Positions 50,609 to 59,892 of a stretch of 64,000 bases of DNA are shown here, one piece after another. How positions within the stretch are numbered: position 1 is the first letter of the stretch; each line of letters starts with the position of its first letter. A program made the translations under genes and the position numbers. Origin of the DNA: Actinomycetota bacterium. GTDB lineage: Bacteria > Actinomycetota > Acidimicrobiia > Acidimicrobiales > Aldehydirespiratoraceae. The notes below the pieces were generated by a model. The model was not told the origin of the DNA, searched no databases, and saw only the letters and a program-made list of their open reading frames with translations. The stretch covers positions 1-64,000 of the forward strand of contig JAPOHW010000003.1 in NCBI GenBank assembly GCA_029979265.1. Reading direction: 5' to 3'.

Positions 50609-51241
50609 ATGGCATTCCCGAAGCACCTGCTGACCGAGGACGAGGACCTCGTCCTCGACCTCCGTCCGCACTGGTGGTTCTTGGCGCCCGCCGGCGCCCT
50701 GCTCGCACTCGTCACGCTTCTCGGTGGTCTTGTCCTGGTGAACGCATGGCCTGCCCTGGTCGGCTGGGTCGTTCTCCCTGTGTGGATCGGCACCGTTGGA
50801 TACGTCGGCGTCCAATACCTGGTGTGGAACACCACCAATTTCGTCGTCACGAGCGAACGAGTCGTCTCTCGCCGAGGGGTCATTTCGAAGACGGGTATCG
50901 AGATACCGCTCGACCGGATCAATACCGTGTTCTTCAACCAGTCGATCTTCGAGCGCATGATCGGTGCCGGCGATCTCGGTATCGAGTCGGCCGGCGAGGG
51001 CGGTCGTCAGCAGTTCTCCGACATACGGAGGCCGAATCTCGTGCAGAACGAGATCTATCGCCAGGTCGAAGGTCTCCAAGATCGTCGGTTGCATCGACTC
51101 GGTCGCGCCGCGTCCGATGCATCTGCGCACGAACGCTCGATCCCCGAGCAGATCGAGCAACTCGATCGACTCCGCCGCCAGGGTGTCGTCACCGACGAGG
51201 AATTCGAGCAGAAGAAGCGTGAGCTCCTCGACCGGATGTAG
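50609..51241 (+). CDS. PH-domain (bPH2) membrane protein with SHOCT tail
   Basis: A 210-residue protein. It starts MAFPKHLLTEDEDLVLDLRPHWW, has two hydrophobic helices (LAPAGALLALVTLLGGLVLV and GWVVLPVWIGTVGYVGVQYLV) and a bacterial PH-like domain (NFVVTSERVVSRRGVISKTG). It ends in a SHOCT module with the usual IEQLDRLRRQGVVTDEEFEQKKRELL. PH2 proteins are membrane-associated with unknown roles. The ATG at 50609 matches family starts; a GTG at 50585 overlapping the arsJ stop would add eight residues. Confidence 0.9.
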   Translation: MAFPKHLLTEDEDLVLDLRPHWWFLAPAGALLALVTLLGGLVLVNAWPALVGWVVLPVWIGTVGYVGVQYLVWNTTNFVVTSERVVSRRGVISKTGIEIPLDRINTVFFNQSIFERMIGAGDLGIESAGEGGRQQFSDIRRPNLVQNEIYRQVEGLQDRRLHRLGRAASDASAHERSIPEQIEQLDRLRRQGVVTDEEFEQKKRELLDRM

Positions 51242-51278
51242 CAGCTCCCGTCCGGAGCCACTCCGTTAGGGTGCGGTC

Positions 51279-52151
51279 ATGAAAATCAGCTGGTTCGATT
51301 CCGCCACCACTGTCGACGATGCGGTTGCGAACGCCGAACGAGCACGTGCCGTGGGTTGCCATCGCTACTGGTCTCCCCAGATCAGCAACGCCGATCCGAT
51401 GGTCGTGCTCGGGATCGTGGGTCGTGAGGTTGCCGACATCGGACTCGGTACGTCGGTGGTGGCCATGCAGACCACCTTCGCCCAGAACCTCGCTGCCCAG
51501 GCCCGCACGATCGCCCAGGCGAGCGGTGGCCGTTTCACCCTCGGGCTCGGTGCCAGCCACCAGCCCGCCATGGAGCTGGCATTCGGCATCCCGTGGACCA
51601 AGCCGTACACCCACATGGTCGAATATCTCGACGCACTGCTCCCGCTGCTCGAAGACCAGCAGGTGTCCACGACCGGCGAATTCGTCACCCATCACACGTC
51701 GTTGAACGTTCCTGGCCCCACCCCCGATGTCATGCTTGCCGCGCTCGGTCCAAAGATGCTGAAGCTCGCGTCCGAGCGCACAGCGGGCACCATCACGTGG
51801 ATGACTGGCCCGAAGACGATCGAGTCGCACATTCGGCCCGGTATCGGGAACGGTCACATCGCAGCGGGCGTGCCGATCTTCATCACCGACGACGTGCCGG
51901 CCGCTCGCGAGTTCGCCGGAAAGGCGCTCGCCATCTATGGCCAACTGCCGTCGTATCGGGCCATGCTCGATCGCGAAGGGATGGAGGGACCCGCCGACAT
52001 GGTGCTGGCGGGTGATCCCGAATCGGTTCGTTCCCAGCTCGAGGCCTACAAGGCGGCCGGCGTCGACGAGATCGCGATGAACGTGCTCGGCACGGGCGAA
52101 TCGCTCGACGCAACATGGGAGCTCGCCGCCTCGCTCGGTGGGGTGATGTGA
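51279..52151 (+). CDS. LLM-class F420-dependent oxidoreductase
   Basis: A 290-residue luciferase-like protein. Landmarks are ISWFDSATTVDDAVANAE, AVGCHRYWSPQISNADPM, TSVVAMQTTFAQNLAAQ, GGRFTLGLGASHQPAMELAFG and FITDDVPAAREFAGKAL. The family uses coenzyme F420 or FMN for hydride transfer. The stop (TGA) overlaps the ureohydrolase ATG by one base, linking it to that gene. Substrate unknown. It is not closely similar to the LLM protein at 26 kb. Confidence 0.87.
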   Translation: MKISWFDSATTVDDAVANAERARAVGCHRYWSPQISNADPMVVLGIVGREVADIGLGTSVVAMQTTFAQNLAAQARTIAQASGGRFTLGLGASHQPAMELAFGIPWTKPYTHMVEYLDALLPLLEDQQVSTTGEFVTHHTSLNVPGPTPDVMLAALGPKMLKLASERTAGTITWMTGPKTIESHIRPGIGNGHIAAGVPIFITDDVPAAREFAGKALAIYGQLPSYRAMLDREGMEGPADMVLAGDPESVRSQLEAYKAAGVDEIAMNVLGTGESLDATWELAASLGGVM

Positions 52152-53128
52152 TGCCCGGGGGACCTCCGGCCAGCGCCTCGGGCAACCCACAACCGCTCGG
52201 AGGCAACGAAATGCCGCGGTTCGCCGGCATCACCACCTTCATGCGCCTCCCGGGCCGAAGCGGTCCGGCCGACCTCGATGTCGCCGTGTTCGGTGTGCCG
52301 TTCGATCTGGGCACCTCCAACCGACCCGGTGCCCGCTTCGGTCCGCGCGGCATTCGCGAGGAGTCGGTGATGATTCGGCCCTACAACATGGCGACGCAAG
52401 CTGCCCCCTTCGACAGTCTGCGCATCGATGACCTCGGTGACATCGCCACCAATGCCTTCGACAAGAACGACTCGGTCGCCCGGATCGAGGCCTACGTCGA
52501 CACCTTGATGGCGCACGAACTGACAACGGTGGCGTTGGGGGGTGATCACACGATCGTCCTCCCCATCCTGCGTGCGCTGGCAAAGAAGCATGGTCCTCTC
52601 GGGCTCGTCCACATCGATGCGCACACCGACATCAACGACGACATGTTCGGCGAGAAGATCGCACACGGCACCCCGTTCCGGCGCGCGGTCGAGGAAGGCC
52701 TGCTCGACGGCGATCGCGTCGTGCAGATCGGCGTACGAGGCACGGGATACGCCGCCGATGACTTCGACTGGAGCCGTGAGCAAGGCTTCCGTGTCGTGCA
52801 GGTCGAAGAGTGCTGGCACAGGAGCCTGACCCCGCTGATGGACGAAGTGCGGGAGAAGGTCTCGGGCGGTCCCGTCTACATCAGTTTCGACATCGACGGT
52901 CTGGATCCGGCCTATGCACCGGGAACCGGCACGTTGGAGACGGGAGGGCTGACCAGTGCGCAAGGCATCGAGATCATTCGGGGTTGTTGGGGGCTGGACG
53001 TCGTCGGGTGCGACCTCGTCGAAGTCGCACCGATCTACGACGTCTCCGGCATGACCAGCCGAGTCGCCTCTGATCTCGTCTACGAGATGCTGTGCATCCT
53101 CCCCGGCGTCGAACGCAGGGACGCCTGA
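52151..53128 (+). CDS. speB: Agmatinase/guanidino-ureohydrolase (arginase superfamily)
   Basis: A 325-residue manganese ureohydrolase. The binuclear-metal residues are in TVALGGDHTIVLP, LVHIDAHTDINDDMFG (DAHTD) and YISFDIDGLDPAYAPGTGT (DIDGLDP). FDLGTSNRPGARFGPRGIRE near the N-terminus is the agmatinase-type segment. It hydrolyses a guanidino compound (agmatine, guanidinobutyrate or similar) to urea and an amine; the exact substrate is not readable. Start ATG 52151 overlaps the LLM stop and its stop overlaps the next ATG. A class-III aminotransferase downstream could use the amine product. Confidence 0.88.
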   Translation: MPGGPPASASGNPQPLGGNEMPRFAGITTFMRLPGRSGPADLDVAVFGVPFDLGTSNRPGARFGPRGIREESVMIRPYNMATQAAPFDSLRIDDLGDIATNAFDKNDSVARIEAYVDTLMAHELTTVALGGDHTIVLPILRALAKKHGPLGLVHIDAHTDINDDMFGEKIAHGTPFRRAVEEGLLDGDRVVQIGVRGTGYAADDFDWSREQGFRVVQVEECWHRSLTPLMDEVREKVSGGPVYISFDIDGLDPAYAPGTGTLETGGLTSAQGIEIIRGCWGLDVVGCDLVEVAPIYDVSGMTSRVASDLVYEMLCILPGVERRDA

Positions 53129-53904
53129 TGGCCGAGTACCTCCATCTCGACAAGAACGAGGGCGTGGCGACGATCACCATCGACCGACCCGAGGTCCGCA
53201 ATGCGATACCCAGTGGTGGCTGGGACGCGCTCCACGATCTGTTCGACGACGTCGCCCGCGATGACGAGGTCCGTGTGCTCGTGCTCACCGGTGCGGGCGA
53301 GGACTTCTGTTCGGGTGCAGACGTCGGTGGTGATCGTGCCGAGCGTCAACCCCACCCACTCGACAGCATGCGGTTGGTCGGGCGGGCCTGTCAGACCTTG
53401 CACACGCTTCCGAAACCGACCATCGCCCGAGTCGACGGTGTCGCCGCCGGGGCCGGGCTCAACATGGCATTGGCGTGTGACTTCGTTCTGGCCAGCGACC
53501 GGAGCCGGTTCAGTGAAATCTTTGCTCGGCGGGGGCTCAACATCGATTTCGGTGGGTCGTTCATTCTGCCCCGCATCGTGGGGATGCAACGTGCAAAGGA
53601 ACTGGTGATGCTCGCGGAGGTGATCGATGCCCCCCGTGCCTACGAGATGGGCCTGCTCAATCGGGTGGTACCCCGAGAAGACCTCGACGCGCTCGTCGGG
53701 AAATTCGTCGAGAAGTTGCTTGCCGGCCCACCGATCGCCCTCGCCACGAGCAAGAAGCTGCTCAACCAGTCGTTTTCGTCGACTCTCGAGGAAGCTCTGG
53801 AGGCCGAAGGGATCGGGCAGGCCTACCAGTTCACCACGGTCGACACGGCCGAGGCCATGACCGCCTTTGTCGAGAAGCGTCCCCCTCGTTTCATCGGCCG
53901 TTGA
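53128..53904 (+). CDS. Enoyl-CoA hydratase/isomerase family protein
   Basis: A 258-residue crotonase-fold protein. ITIDRPEVRNAIPSGGWDAL opens the core; GAGEDFCSGADVGGDRAE and DGVAAGAGLNMALACDFVLAS form the oxyanion hole; the C-terminal ATSKKLLNQSFSSTLEEALE is usual. The acid/base Glu positions appear altered, since EIFARRGLNIDFGGSFILPR has D in the middle, so hydratase versus isomerase is uncertain. Start ATG 53128 overlaps the ureohydrolase stop. Confidence 0.88.
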   Translation: MAEYLHLDKNEGVATITIDRPEVRNAIPSGGWDALHDLFDDVARDDEVRVLVLTGAGEDFCSGADVGGDRAERQPHPLDSMRLVGRACQTLHTLPKPTIARVDGVAAGAGLNMALACDFVLASDRSRFSEIFARRGLNIDFGGSFILPRIVGMQRAKELVMLAEVIDAPRAYEMGLLNRVVPREDLDALVGKFVEKLLAGPPIALATSKKLLNQSFSSTLEEALEAEGIGQAYQFTTVDTAEAMTAFVEKRPPRFIGR

Positions 53905-53923
53905 ATGTGAGATGCTTTCCGGA

Positions 53924-55135
53924 ATGAGTCACCTCCTCCACCCGTTCACCATCCCGGCAAAGGACACGTCCGACTTCGTCAGAATCGTCTCCGGAAAGGG
54001 CGCCGTCCTGACCCTGTCGGACGGTCGTCAGATTCTCGACGGTATGGCCTCGCTCTGGTACTGCAACGTCGGCTACGGGCACCCGAAGGTCAATGAAGCG
54101 ATCATGAGCCAACTCGGTTCCATCCACGCCCATCACATCTTCGATCCGTTCACCAACGATGTCGCCGAGGCAGCGGCTGCTGCGATCGTCGAGCGGGCAC
54201 CGATGCCTGGCGGGAAGGTGTTCTTCGGCCAGTCCGGCTCCGAGGCGGTCGACACGGCCCTCAAACTGGCTCGGGCCGCCCAGGTGCAGGCGGGCCACCC
54301 GGACAAGACGATCGTGATCTCTCGCTCGAACGGCTATCACGGCACGAACTACGGCGGCACGTCGGCCCAGGGATTCGAGGTGTATCGCGAGGGCTGGGGC
54401 GGTCTGGTGCCGGATCATGTCCATGTGCCCGGCAATGACATCGAGGCGCTCGCCACCGTGTTTGCCGAGCACGGCGCTCGTATCGCTGCTGTGATTGCCG
54501 AACCATTGCAGGGTGCCGGTGGGGTCATTCCACCAGCACCGGGATATCTCGAAGCGATTCGTCGGCTCTGCTCCGAGCACGGTGCGCTGTACATCAGTGA
54601 CGAGGTCATCTGTGGCTTCGGTCGTCTGGGTCAATGGTTCGGCGCGGCGCACTACGGCATCGAGCCCGACATGGTCACATTCGCCAAGGCGGTGACCTCC
54701 GGGTATGTGCCGCTCAGTGGTGTGATCGTCGGTGAGCGAGCGCTGGGCATGCTCGAGAACGATCCGGAATGGAAGCTCAATCACGGCTTCACCTACTCGG
54801 GCCACCAGACCGCCTGCGCTGCAGCTCTGGCCTGCATCGAGGTCACCGAGGAAGAGGGGCTCTTGGAACGCGCCAGGGTGCTCGGCGCTCGACTCCGCAA
54901 GGGCCTCCAGACCTTGGCCGATGACGGTCTCTACGCCGAACTGCGAGGTGATGGCTTCGTCTATGCGTTGGTCACCCACGAGGATCAGGCCCCGATCGAT
55001 GTGCGATGGCGGGCTCTCGACCAGGGGGTGATCGTGCGCCCGATGGCCGACTCGATCGGATTTTGTCCGCCGCTCGTCAGCACCGAAGCGCAGGTCGATC
55101 AGCTCGTCGATGCTGCGGCAGCAGCTGCCCGCTGA
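53924..55135 (+). CDS. Class-III PLP aminotransferase
   Basis: A 403-residue omega-aminotransferase. The PLP-contact motifs are GQSGSEAVDTALKLARA, NGYHGTNYGG, AEPLQGAGGVIPP and ISDEVICGFGRLGQW; the Schiff-base Lys is in MVTFAKAVTSGYVPLSG. FTYSGHQTACAAALACI follows. Class-III enzymes act on beta-alanine, putrescine, GABA or taurine; proximity to the agmatinase-like gene favours a diamine or guanidino-derived amine. ATG 53924 is used; 53912 is possible. It begins 19 bp after the enoyl-CoA hydratase stop. Confidence 0.92.
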   Translation: MSHLLHPFTIPAKDTSDFVRIVSGKGAVLTLSDGRQILDGMASLWYCNVGYGHPKVNEAIMSQLGSIHAHHIFDPFTNDVAEAAAAAIVERAPMPGGKVFFGQSGSEAVDTALKLARAAQVQAGHPDKTIVISRSNGYHGTNYGGTSAQGFEVYREGWGGLVPDHVHVPGNDIEALATVFAEHGARIAAVIAEPLQGAGGVIPPAPGYLEAIRRLCSEHGALYISDEVICGFGRLGQWFGAAHYGIEPDMVTFAKAVTSGYVPLSGVIVGERALGMLENDPEWKLNHGFTYSGHQTACAAALACIEVTEEEGLLERARVLGARLRKGLQTLADDGLYAELRGDGFVYALVTHEDQAPIDVRWRALDQGVIVRPMADSIGFCPPLVSTEAQVDQLVDAAAAAAR

Positions 55136-55258
55136 TCCACTCGGTTTCCGGTCGTGCGACGATCACTCACCGAGTGATCGCACCTGTCTGCGGGTTCTGC
55201 ACGGTGCCAGGTGGGCTGCGCAGTCGCATTGCGTTGCCTACACTGCCGGGAGACAACC

Positions 55259-55345
55259 AACCGGGGAGCTCGCAACGCCGGGCTGAGAGGTCGACAGCCG
55301 TCGACGACCCGACAGAACCTGATCTGGGTAATGCCAGCGGAGGAA
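55259..55345 (+). promoter_or_regulatory. TPP riboswitch (THI element)
   Basis: The leader has the conserved blocks of the thiamine-pyrophosphate aptamer in order: ACCGGGGAGC, GGGCTGAGAGG (pyrimidine-sensing CUGAGA), GACCC, GAACCTGATCTGGGTAATGCCAGCG. The final block contains GGAGGAAG, the ribosome-binding site of thiB at 55349, so TPP binding could occlude it. It sits directly before thiBPQ, the expected target. Confidence 0.93.
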
Positions 55346-55348
55346 GTC

Positions 55349-56392
55349 ATGAAAACGCTGTCGCTTTCGTTGCTGGCTGTCGTGGTGCTCACGGCAGCGT
55401 GTGGTGGTGAAGATCGAGCGGGCGAGTTCGGCAGTGACCCGGGTGGTACGACCGTCACTCTCATGACGCACGACTCGTTTGCGATCTCTGACTCGGTCTG
55501 GGAAGCCTTCACGGCCGAGACAGGCGTGACCGTCGAACTTCTCCAAGTGGGTGATGCGGGGGCGATGGTGAGCGAGGCGATCCTCACCAAGGACGCGCCG
55601 ATCGCCGATGTGATCTTTGGGGTCGACAACACCTTTCTCCAGCGCGGACTCGACGCTGCGCTCTTCCAGCCCTACGAGTCCCCGAACCTCGACCGTGTGT
55701 TCGACGAGCTGAAGCTCGACGACGACAACCGCGTCACGCCGATCAGCTTCGGGGATGTGTGCGTCAACTACTGGATCGATGCACTCCCCGGTGCTGCGGT
55801 GCCAACGACGCTGGAGGACCTCACGAACGAGCGCTATGCAGGTCAACTGGTGGTGCAGTCACCCGAGACGTCCTCGCCGGGGCTTGCGTTCCTGTTGGCC
55901 ACAATCGTCGGTACTGATGACTGGGAGCAGTTCTGGGCCAATCTGGTCGCCAACGACGTCAGCATCGCAGCCGGCTGGGAGGACGCGTATTACGGCGAGT
56001 TCATCGCCGGCGGCGGTGAGCGATCGATCGTCGTCTCGTATGCGTCGAGTCCACCGGCCGAGGTGATTTTCGCCGACCCCCCGATCGACGTTGCCCCCAC
56101 CGGGGTCCTCCTCGACTCCTGCTTCCGTCAGATCGAGTTCGCCGGCGTGCTCGCCGGTGCTGCCAATCCCTCCGGTGCGGCTGCCCTGATCGATTTCATG
56201 CTCACCGACACCTTCCAGGAGGATGTGCCGCTCAACATGTTCGTCTTCCCGGCATCGCAGTCGGCTGCACTGCCGCCGGAATTCGTCGAGCACACGACGG
56301 TTCCGATCGCGCCACACATCATGGATCCCGCCGAGATCGAGGCGAATCGAGATGCCTGGGTCGACCGCTGGGTCGAGATCGTTCTCGGGTGA
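55349..56392 (+). CDS. thiB: Thiamine ABC transporter substrate-binding lipoprotein ThiB
   Basis: A 347-residue lipoprotein. The signal is MKTLSLSLLAVVVLTAAC with lipobox LTAAC, then a binding-protein fold starting TVTLMTHDSFAISDSVWEAF. ADVIFGVDNTFLQRGLDAAL and SFGDVCVNYW match ThiB/tbpA. GEAR-type C-terminal half ends VPIAPHIMDPAEIEANRDAW. It captures thiamine or its phosphates at the cell surface for ThiPQ. Its ATG is placed immediately after the TPP riboswitch ribosome-binding site. The stop overlaps the thiP start. Confidence 0.9.
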   Translation: MKTLSLSLLAVVVLTAACGGEDRAGEFGSDPGGTTVTLMTHDSFAISDSVWEAFTAETGVTVELLQVGDAGAMVSEAILTKDAPIADVIFGVDNTFLQRGLDAALFQPYESPNLDRVFDELKLDDDNRVTPISFGDVCVNYWIDALPGAAVPTTLEDLTNERYAGQLVVQSPETSSPGLAFLLATIVGTDDWEQFWANLVANDVSIAAGWEDAYYGEFIAGGGERSIVVSYASSPPAEVIFADPPIDVAPTGVLLDSCFRQIEFAGVLAGAANPSGAAALIDFMLTDTFQEDVPLNMFVFPASQSAALPPEFVEHTTVPIAPHIMDPAEIEANRDAWVDRWVEIVLG

Positions 56393-58005
56393 TGCGAACT
56401 CGGCTTGGCATCGGTGCCGGCGGCGCCATGGTGCTCCTGCCGATCATGTTCATCGGCCTGTTCTTTCTGTTCCCGGTCGGCACGGTTGTGGGGCGGGGAC
56501 TGGGCGGTGAGGGACTCGATGCCGTCGGCGAACTGATGAGGTCGTCGAGACAACGCAGCGTTCTCTGGTTCACGTTCTGGCAAGCAGTGGTCTCCACTGT
56601 GCTCACCCTGGCAGTCGCCCTGCCGGCGGCCGCCACGGTCGGCGGATTGAGCGACCGGGCTCGCCGCGTCGTGCGATCGCTCGTGACCGTGCCGTTCGTT
56701 CTGCCCACAGTCGTCGTCGCCGGTGCCTTCGACGAGCTCTTTTTCGCCACGGGGCTCGACTCCGGCGCATTCCGGCTCCGGCACACGGTGTGGGCGATCC
56801 TGATCGCGCACATCTTTTTCAACTACGCGGTTGTCGTTCGGGTGGTGGGAACCGCATGGGCCGGACTCGACGGTCGGCAGGCCGAGGCGGCCAGAGTGCT
56901 CGGCGCCTCCCGCTGGTGGGCATGGCGGGAGGTGACGTTGCCGTTGCTCCGCCCGGCGATCAGCTCGGCATCGGCAATCGTCTTTCTGTTCTCGTTCACC
57001 TCCTTCGGTGCGGTGTTGATCCTCGGTGGACCCAGACGGGCAACGCTCGAGACGGAGATCTACCGATATGCCGTCAGTCGCACCGATCTGACCGGCGCTG
57101 CTGCGCTGGCGGTGGTCCAACTGGCAGCGGTCCTTGCGCTGGTCGCCGTGTCGACCTGGCTCGAGCGTCGCCGTCCTGCACCCATCCGAATGGCACGCTC
57201 GACGCCGACACTCAGGTCGCGATCGGGCCGGTGGATCAACGCCGTCGTCGCCAGTGCGCTCCTCGGCGTTCCGCTCGCCGTTCTCGTCGAACGCTCGTTC
57301 TCGACCGGCACCGGCTACGGCCTCGGACACTACGAGGCGCTCGGCACCCGAGTCCGTCAACTCCCGGCACCGGCGACCACGGCGTTGTGGAACTCGGTCC
57401 ACTATGCGGTGTTGGCCACTGCACTCGCCGTGCTGATCGGCGTGGTGGCCTCGGTGGTGGTTGTCCACGGTCGCTCGGGCTGGCGGCGGCTCTTCGACCT
57501 CGGTCTGACCCTGCCGCTCGGGACGTCCGCCGTCACCATCGGTTTCGGCATGCTCGTTGCGCTGGACGAGCCGCCGGTCGACTTTCGAACCCGCTGGTGG
57601 ATCATTCCTGTCGCCCACGCGCTGGTCGGAGTTCCCTTCGTGGTTCGCACGATGGTCCCTCTTCTGCGATCGATCGACCCGTCCATCCGCGAAGCCGCTG
57701 CTGTGCTCGGTGCGTCTCGACGGCGTATTCGTCGCGAAATCGACCTCGTGATCGGTGCGCGTGGGGCTCTGGTGGGGGGCGGGTTCGCCTTTGCCGTTTC
57801 GCTCGGTGAGTTCGGGGCAACGTCGTTCCTTCCCCGGCGCCCCGATGATGTGACTGCGCCGGTCGCACTCTTCCGGCTCCTGTCGACACCGGGCGATCTC
57901 CTCCGAGGTCAGGCGATGGCGCTTGCCGTGGTGCTCATGGTGCTCGTCTCGGTGTCGGTGTTCGTGATCGAGTCATCCCACGGCACGACGGAAGGATCGC
58001 TCTGA
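56392..58005 (+). CDS. thiP: Thiamine ABC transporter permease ThiP
   Basis: A 537-residue fused double permease with about 12 transmembrane helices. Each half carries an EAA-type loop, EAARVLGASRWWAWREVTLP near residue 165 and EAAAVLGASRRRIRREIDLV near 440, that docks onto ThiQ. Fused iron/thiamine-type permeases of this length are typical of ThiP. ATG 56392 overlaps the thiB stop (TGATG); the GTG one codon upstream is also possible. It ends overlapping thiQ. Confidence 0.9.
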   Translation: MRTRLGIGAGGAMVLLPIMFIGLFFLFPVGTVVGRGLGGEGLDAVGELMRSSRQRSVLWFTFWQAVVSTVLTLAVALPAAATVGGLSDRARRVVRSLVTVPFVLPTVVVAGAFDELFFATGLDSGAFRLRHTVWAILIAHIFFNYAVVVRVVGTAWAGLDGRQAEAARVLGASRWWAWREVTLPLLRPAISSASAIVFLFSFTSFGAVLILGGPRRATLETEIYRYAVSRTDLTGAAALAVVQLAAVLALVAVSTWLERRRPAPIRMARSTPTLRSRSGRWINAVVASALLGVPLAVLVERSFSTGTGYGLGHYEALGTRVRQLPAPATTALWNSVHYAVLATALAVLIGVVASVVVVHGRSGWRRLFDLGLTLPLGTSAVTIGFGMLVALDEPPVDFRTRWWIIPVAHALVGVPFVVRTMVPLLRSIDPSIREAAAVLGASRRRIRREIDLVIGARGALVGGGFAFAVSLGEFGATSFLPRRPDDVTAPVALFRLLSTPGDLLRGQAMALAVVLMVLVSVSVFVIESSHGTTEGSL

Positions 58006-58943
58006 TGCTGCGAGTCGATGCATTGACCGTCAGGTTCGGAGGTGTCCGTGCGGTCGACAACGTCTCGTTCGAGTTGGCAGAAGGGGAGCGGCTCGCCGTG
58101 CTCGGGTCGAGCGGATGTGGCAAGTCAACCTTGCTGCGGGCGATCGCAGGCCTCGAAGCCGGTGACGGGACAGTGTCGGTCGATGGTACCGACCTGACCC
58201 ATGCTGCGCCGGACCACCGGCCCATCGGGTTGATGTTCCAGGACCATGCGCTGTTCCCGCACCGCACCGTGGAACAGAACGTGGCCTTCGGTCTTCGCAT
58301 GGCCGGTGAAGCAGACCGTGCCCGCACCCGGCGGGTGCGAGAGATGTTGGCGCTCGTCGGGCTGGAGGGCTTCGGCGGTCGCGAGATCGCAACACTTTCG
58401 GGTGGTGAGGCACAACGGGTTGCGCTCGCCCGCGCATTGGCACCTGCGCCGAAGGTCCTGCTCCTCGACGAGCCGCTGGGGTCACTCGACCGGCACCGCC
58501 GCGAGCGGCTCATCGACGAACTCCCCGACGTGTTGCAGGAAACCGGCACCGCGGCGATTCATGTGACCCACGATCACGACGAGGCGTTTGCGATCGGCGA
58601 TCGACTGGCGGTGATGCATGCCGGGAAGCTGCTGCAGGTTGGACCGCCCGGTGAGGTCTGGGAGGCCCCGACGTCGATCACCGTGGCTCGAGTACTCGGC
58701 CACACCAACGAAATCGTCGACGGCTCGGCCACAGTCGTGTGGCGCGCGGATGCGATGATCGTCGACCCGACGGGACCGCACGAAGCAACCGTGGATCGTG
58801 TGCAGTTCCGGGGAACATCCCACGCCGCTCGGCTGCGCACCTCCGATGGTCGGATGCTGCGGTTCCTGCTCGACGATCCGCCGACCGTGGGTGACGACGT
58901 TCGCTTCCGGATCGATCCCGCTCGTGTCCTCCGGTTCGACTGA
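58005..58943 (+). CDS. thiQ: Thiamine ABC transporter ATP-binding protein ThiQ
   Basis: A 312-residue ABC ATPase. Walker A is LGSSGCGKSTLLRAIAGLEAG, the Q-loop LMFQDHALFPHRTVEQNVAFG, the signature LSGGEAQRVALARALA, Walker B VLLLDEPLGSLD and the switch His is in HVTHDHDEAFAIGDRLAV. After residue 230 a C-terminal extension (TVDRVQFRGTSHAARLRTSDG) resembles a TOBE domain. Assignment to thiamine rests on the riboswitch and neighbours. ATG 58005 overlaps the thiP stop. Confidence 0.9.
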   Translation: MLRVDALTVRFGGVRAVDNVSFELAEGERLAVLGSSGCGKSTLLRAIAGLEAGDGTVSVDGTDLTHAAPDHRPIGLMFQDHALFPHRTVEQNVAFGLRMAGEADRARTRRVREMLALVGLEGFGGREIATLSGGEAQRVALARALAPAPKVLLLDEPLGSLDRHRRERLIDELPDVLQETGTAAIHVTHDHDEAFAIGDRLAVMHAGKLLQVGPPGEVWEAPTSITVARVLGHTNEIVDGSATVVWRADAMIVDPTGPHEATVDRVQFRGTSHAARLRTSDGRMLRFLLDDPPTVGDDVRFRIDPARVLRFD

Positions 58944-58984
58944 GACCGTCAGGCGTCGAGAGCGATCGAAACTATGGTCGATCC

Positions 58985-59824
58985 ATGGCGACGGCGCACA
59001 ACGGTGACATCGAGCTCTATTACGACACCTTCGGGTTTCCCGTCGACGGGTCCGACGACCCGGCGATCATCTGCATCCCGGGTATGGGAAGCCAATGCAT
59101 CATCTTTGCCGATGCGTTCTGCCACGCACTCGTCGACCGAGGCTTCTTCGTTCTCCGCATGGACAACCGCGACGTCGGACTGTCGACCAAGACGGATGCG
59201 TCGCTCGAATACACCCTCTCGGACATGGCGGCCGACGTCACGGCGGTGCTCGACGCCGCCGGCGTGCAGAAGGTCGTCGTACTCGGCATGTCGCTCGGGG
59301 GAATGGTTGCCCAGCAGACGGCGATCGACCATCCCGATCGGCTCCGAGCGCTGGTCTCGGTCGCCTCGTCGTGCGGTGACCCCACCCTGCCGGGTGCTGC
59401 GCCGGAGATCGTTGCGGCGCTAATGAAGCCGGGCGAGGCGACGATCGACGCGCAGATCGAATCCGACATCGAGTCTCGCCGGCTGTGGTCCAATCCCGAC
59501 TGGTTCGATGCAGATGCCCTTCGAGTATTTTTCGCCGCTGTCTACGAGCGGCAGTTCGACAGTGGTGGCGGACTTCGCCAGTACGCCGCTGTCATGCGTT
59601 CGCCGGCCTGGATGAACGCCCTGCAGGATCTCGACGTTCCGACGCTCGTCGTACACGGCGAGAACGACACCCTGGTCTTGCCCGAGCATGGTCGCCGCAC
59701 CGCCGAACTCATACCGGGCGCGGACTATCTCGAGATTGATGGGTTTGCCCACGACTTCGTGTATCAGATGTGGCCGCCACTGATCGAAGCAACCACTGCG
59801 CTCACCGCTCGCACGTTCGCCTGA
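58985..59824 (+). CDS. Alpha/beta-hydrolase fold protein
   Basis: A 279-residue alpha/beta hydrolase. The nucleophile elbow is [21 protein letters not shown], the acidic residue lies in [15 protein letters not shown], and the His is in [14 protein letters not shown]. The oxyanion segment is [13 protein letters not shown]. Family members cleave esters, lactones, amides or haloalkanes; substrate is not identifiable. GATCCATG context gives the ATG at 58985. Confidence 0.87.
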   Translation: MATAHNGDIELYYDTFGFPVDGSDDPAIICIPGMGSQCIIFADAFCHALVDRGFFVLRMDNRDVGLSTKTDASLEYTLSDMAADVTAVLDAAGVQKVVVLGMSLGGMVAQQTAIDHPDRLRALVSVASSCGDPTLPGAAPEIVAALMKPGEATIDAQIESDIESRRLWSNPDWFDADALRVFFAAVYERQFDSGGGLRQYAAVMRSPAWMNALQDLDVPTLVVHGENDTLVLPEHGRRTAELIPGADYLEIDGFAHDFVYQMWPPLIEATTALTARTFA

Positions 59825-59892
59825 GCTGTGTCCCTTCTTCGTCGCGAACTAGCATCGGCGAGCCTCACCTCAGACAGTCTCAGGAGCACGCC

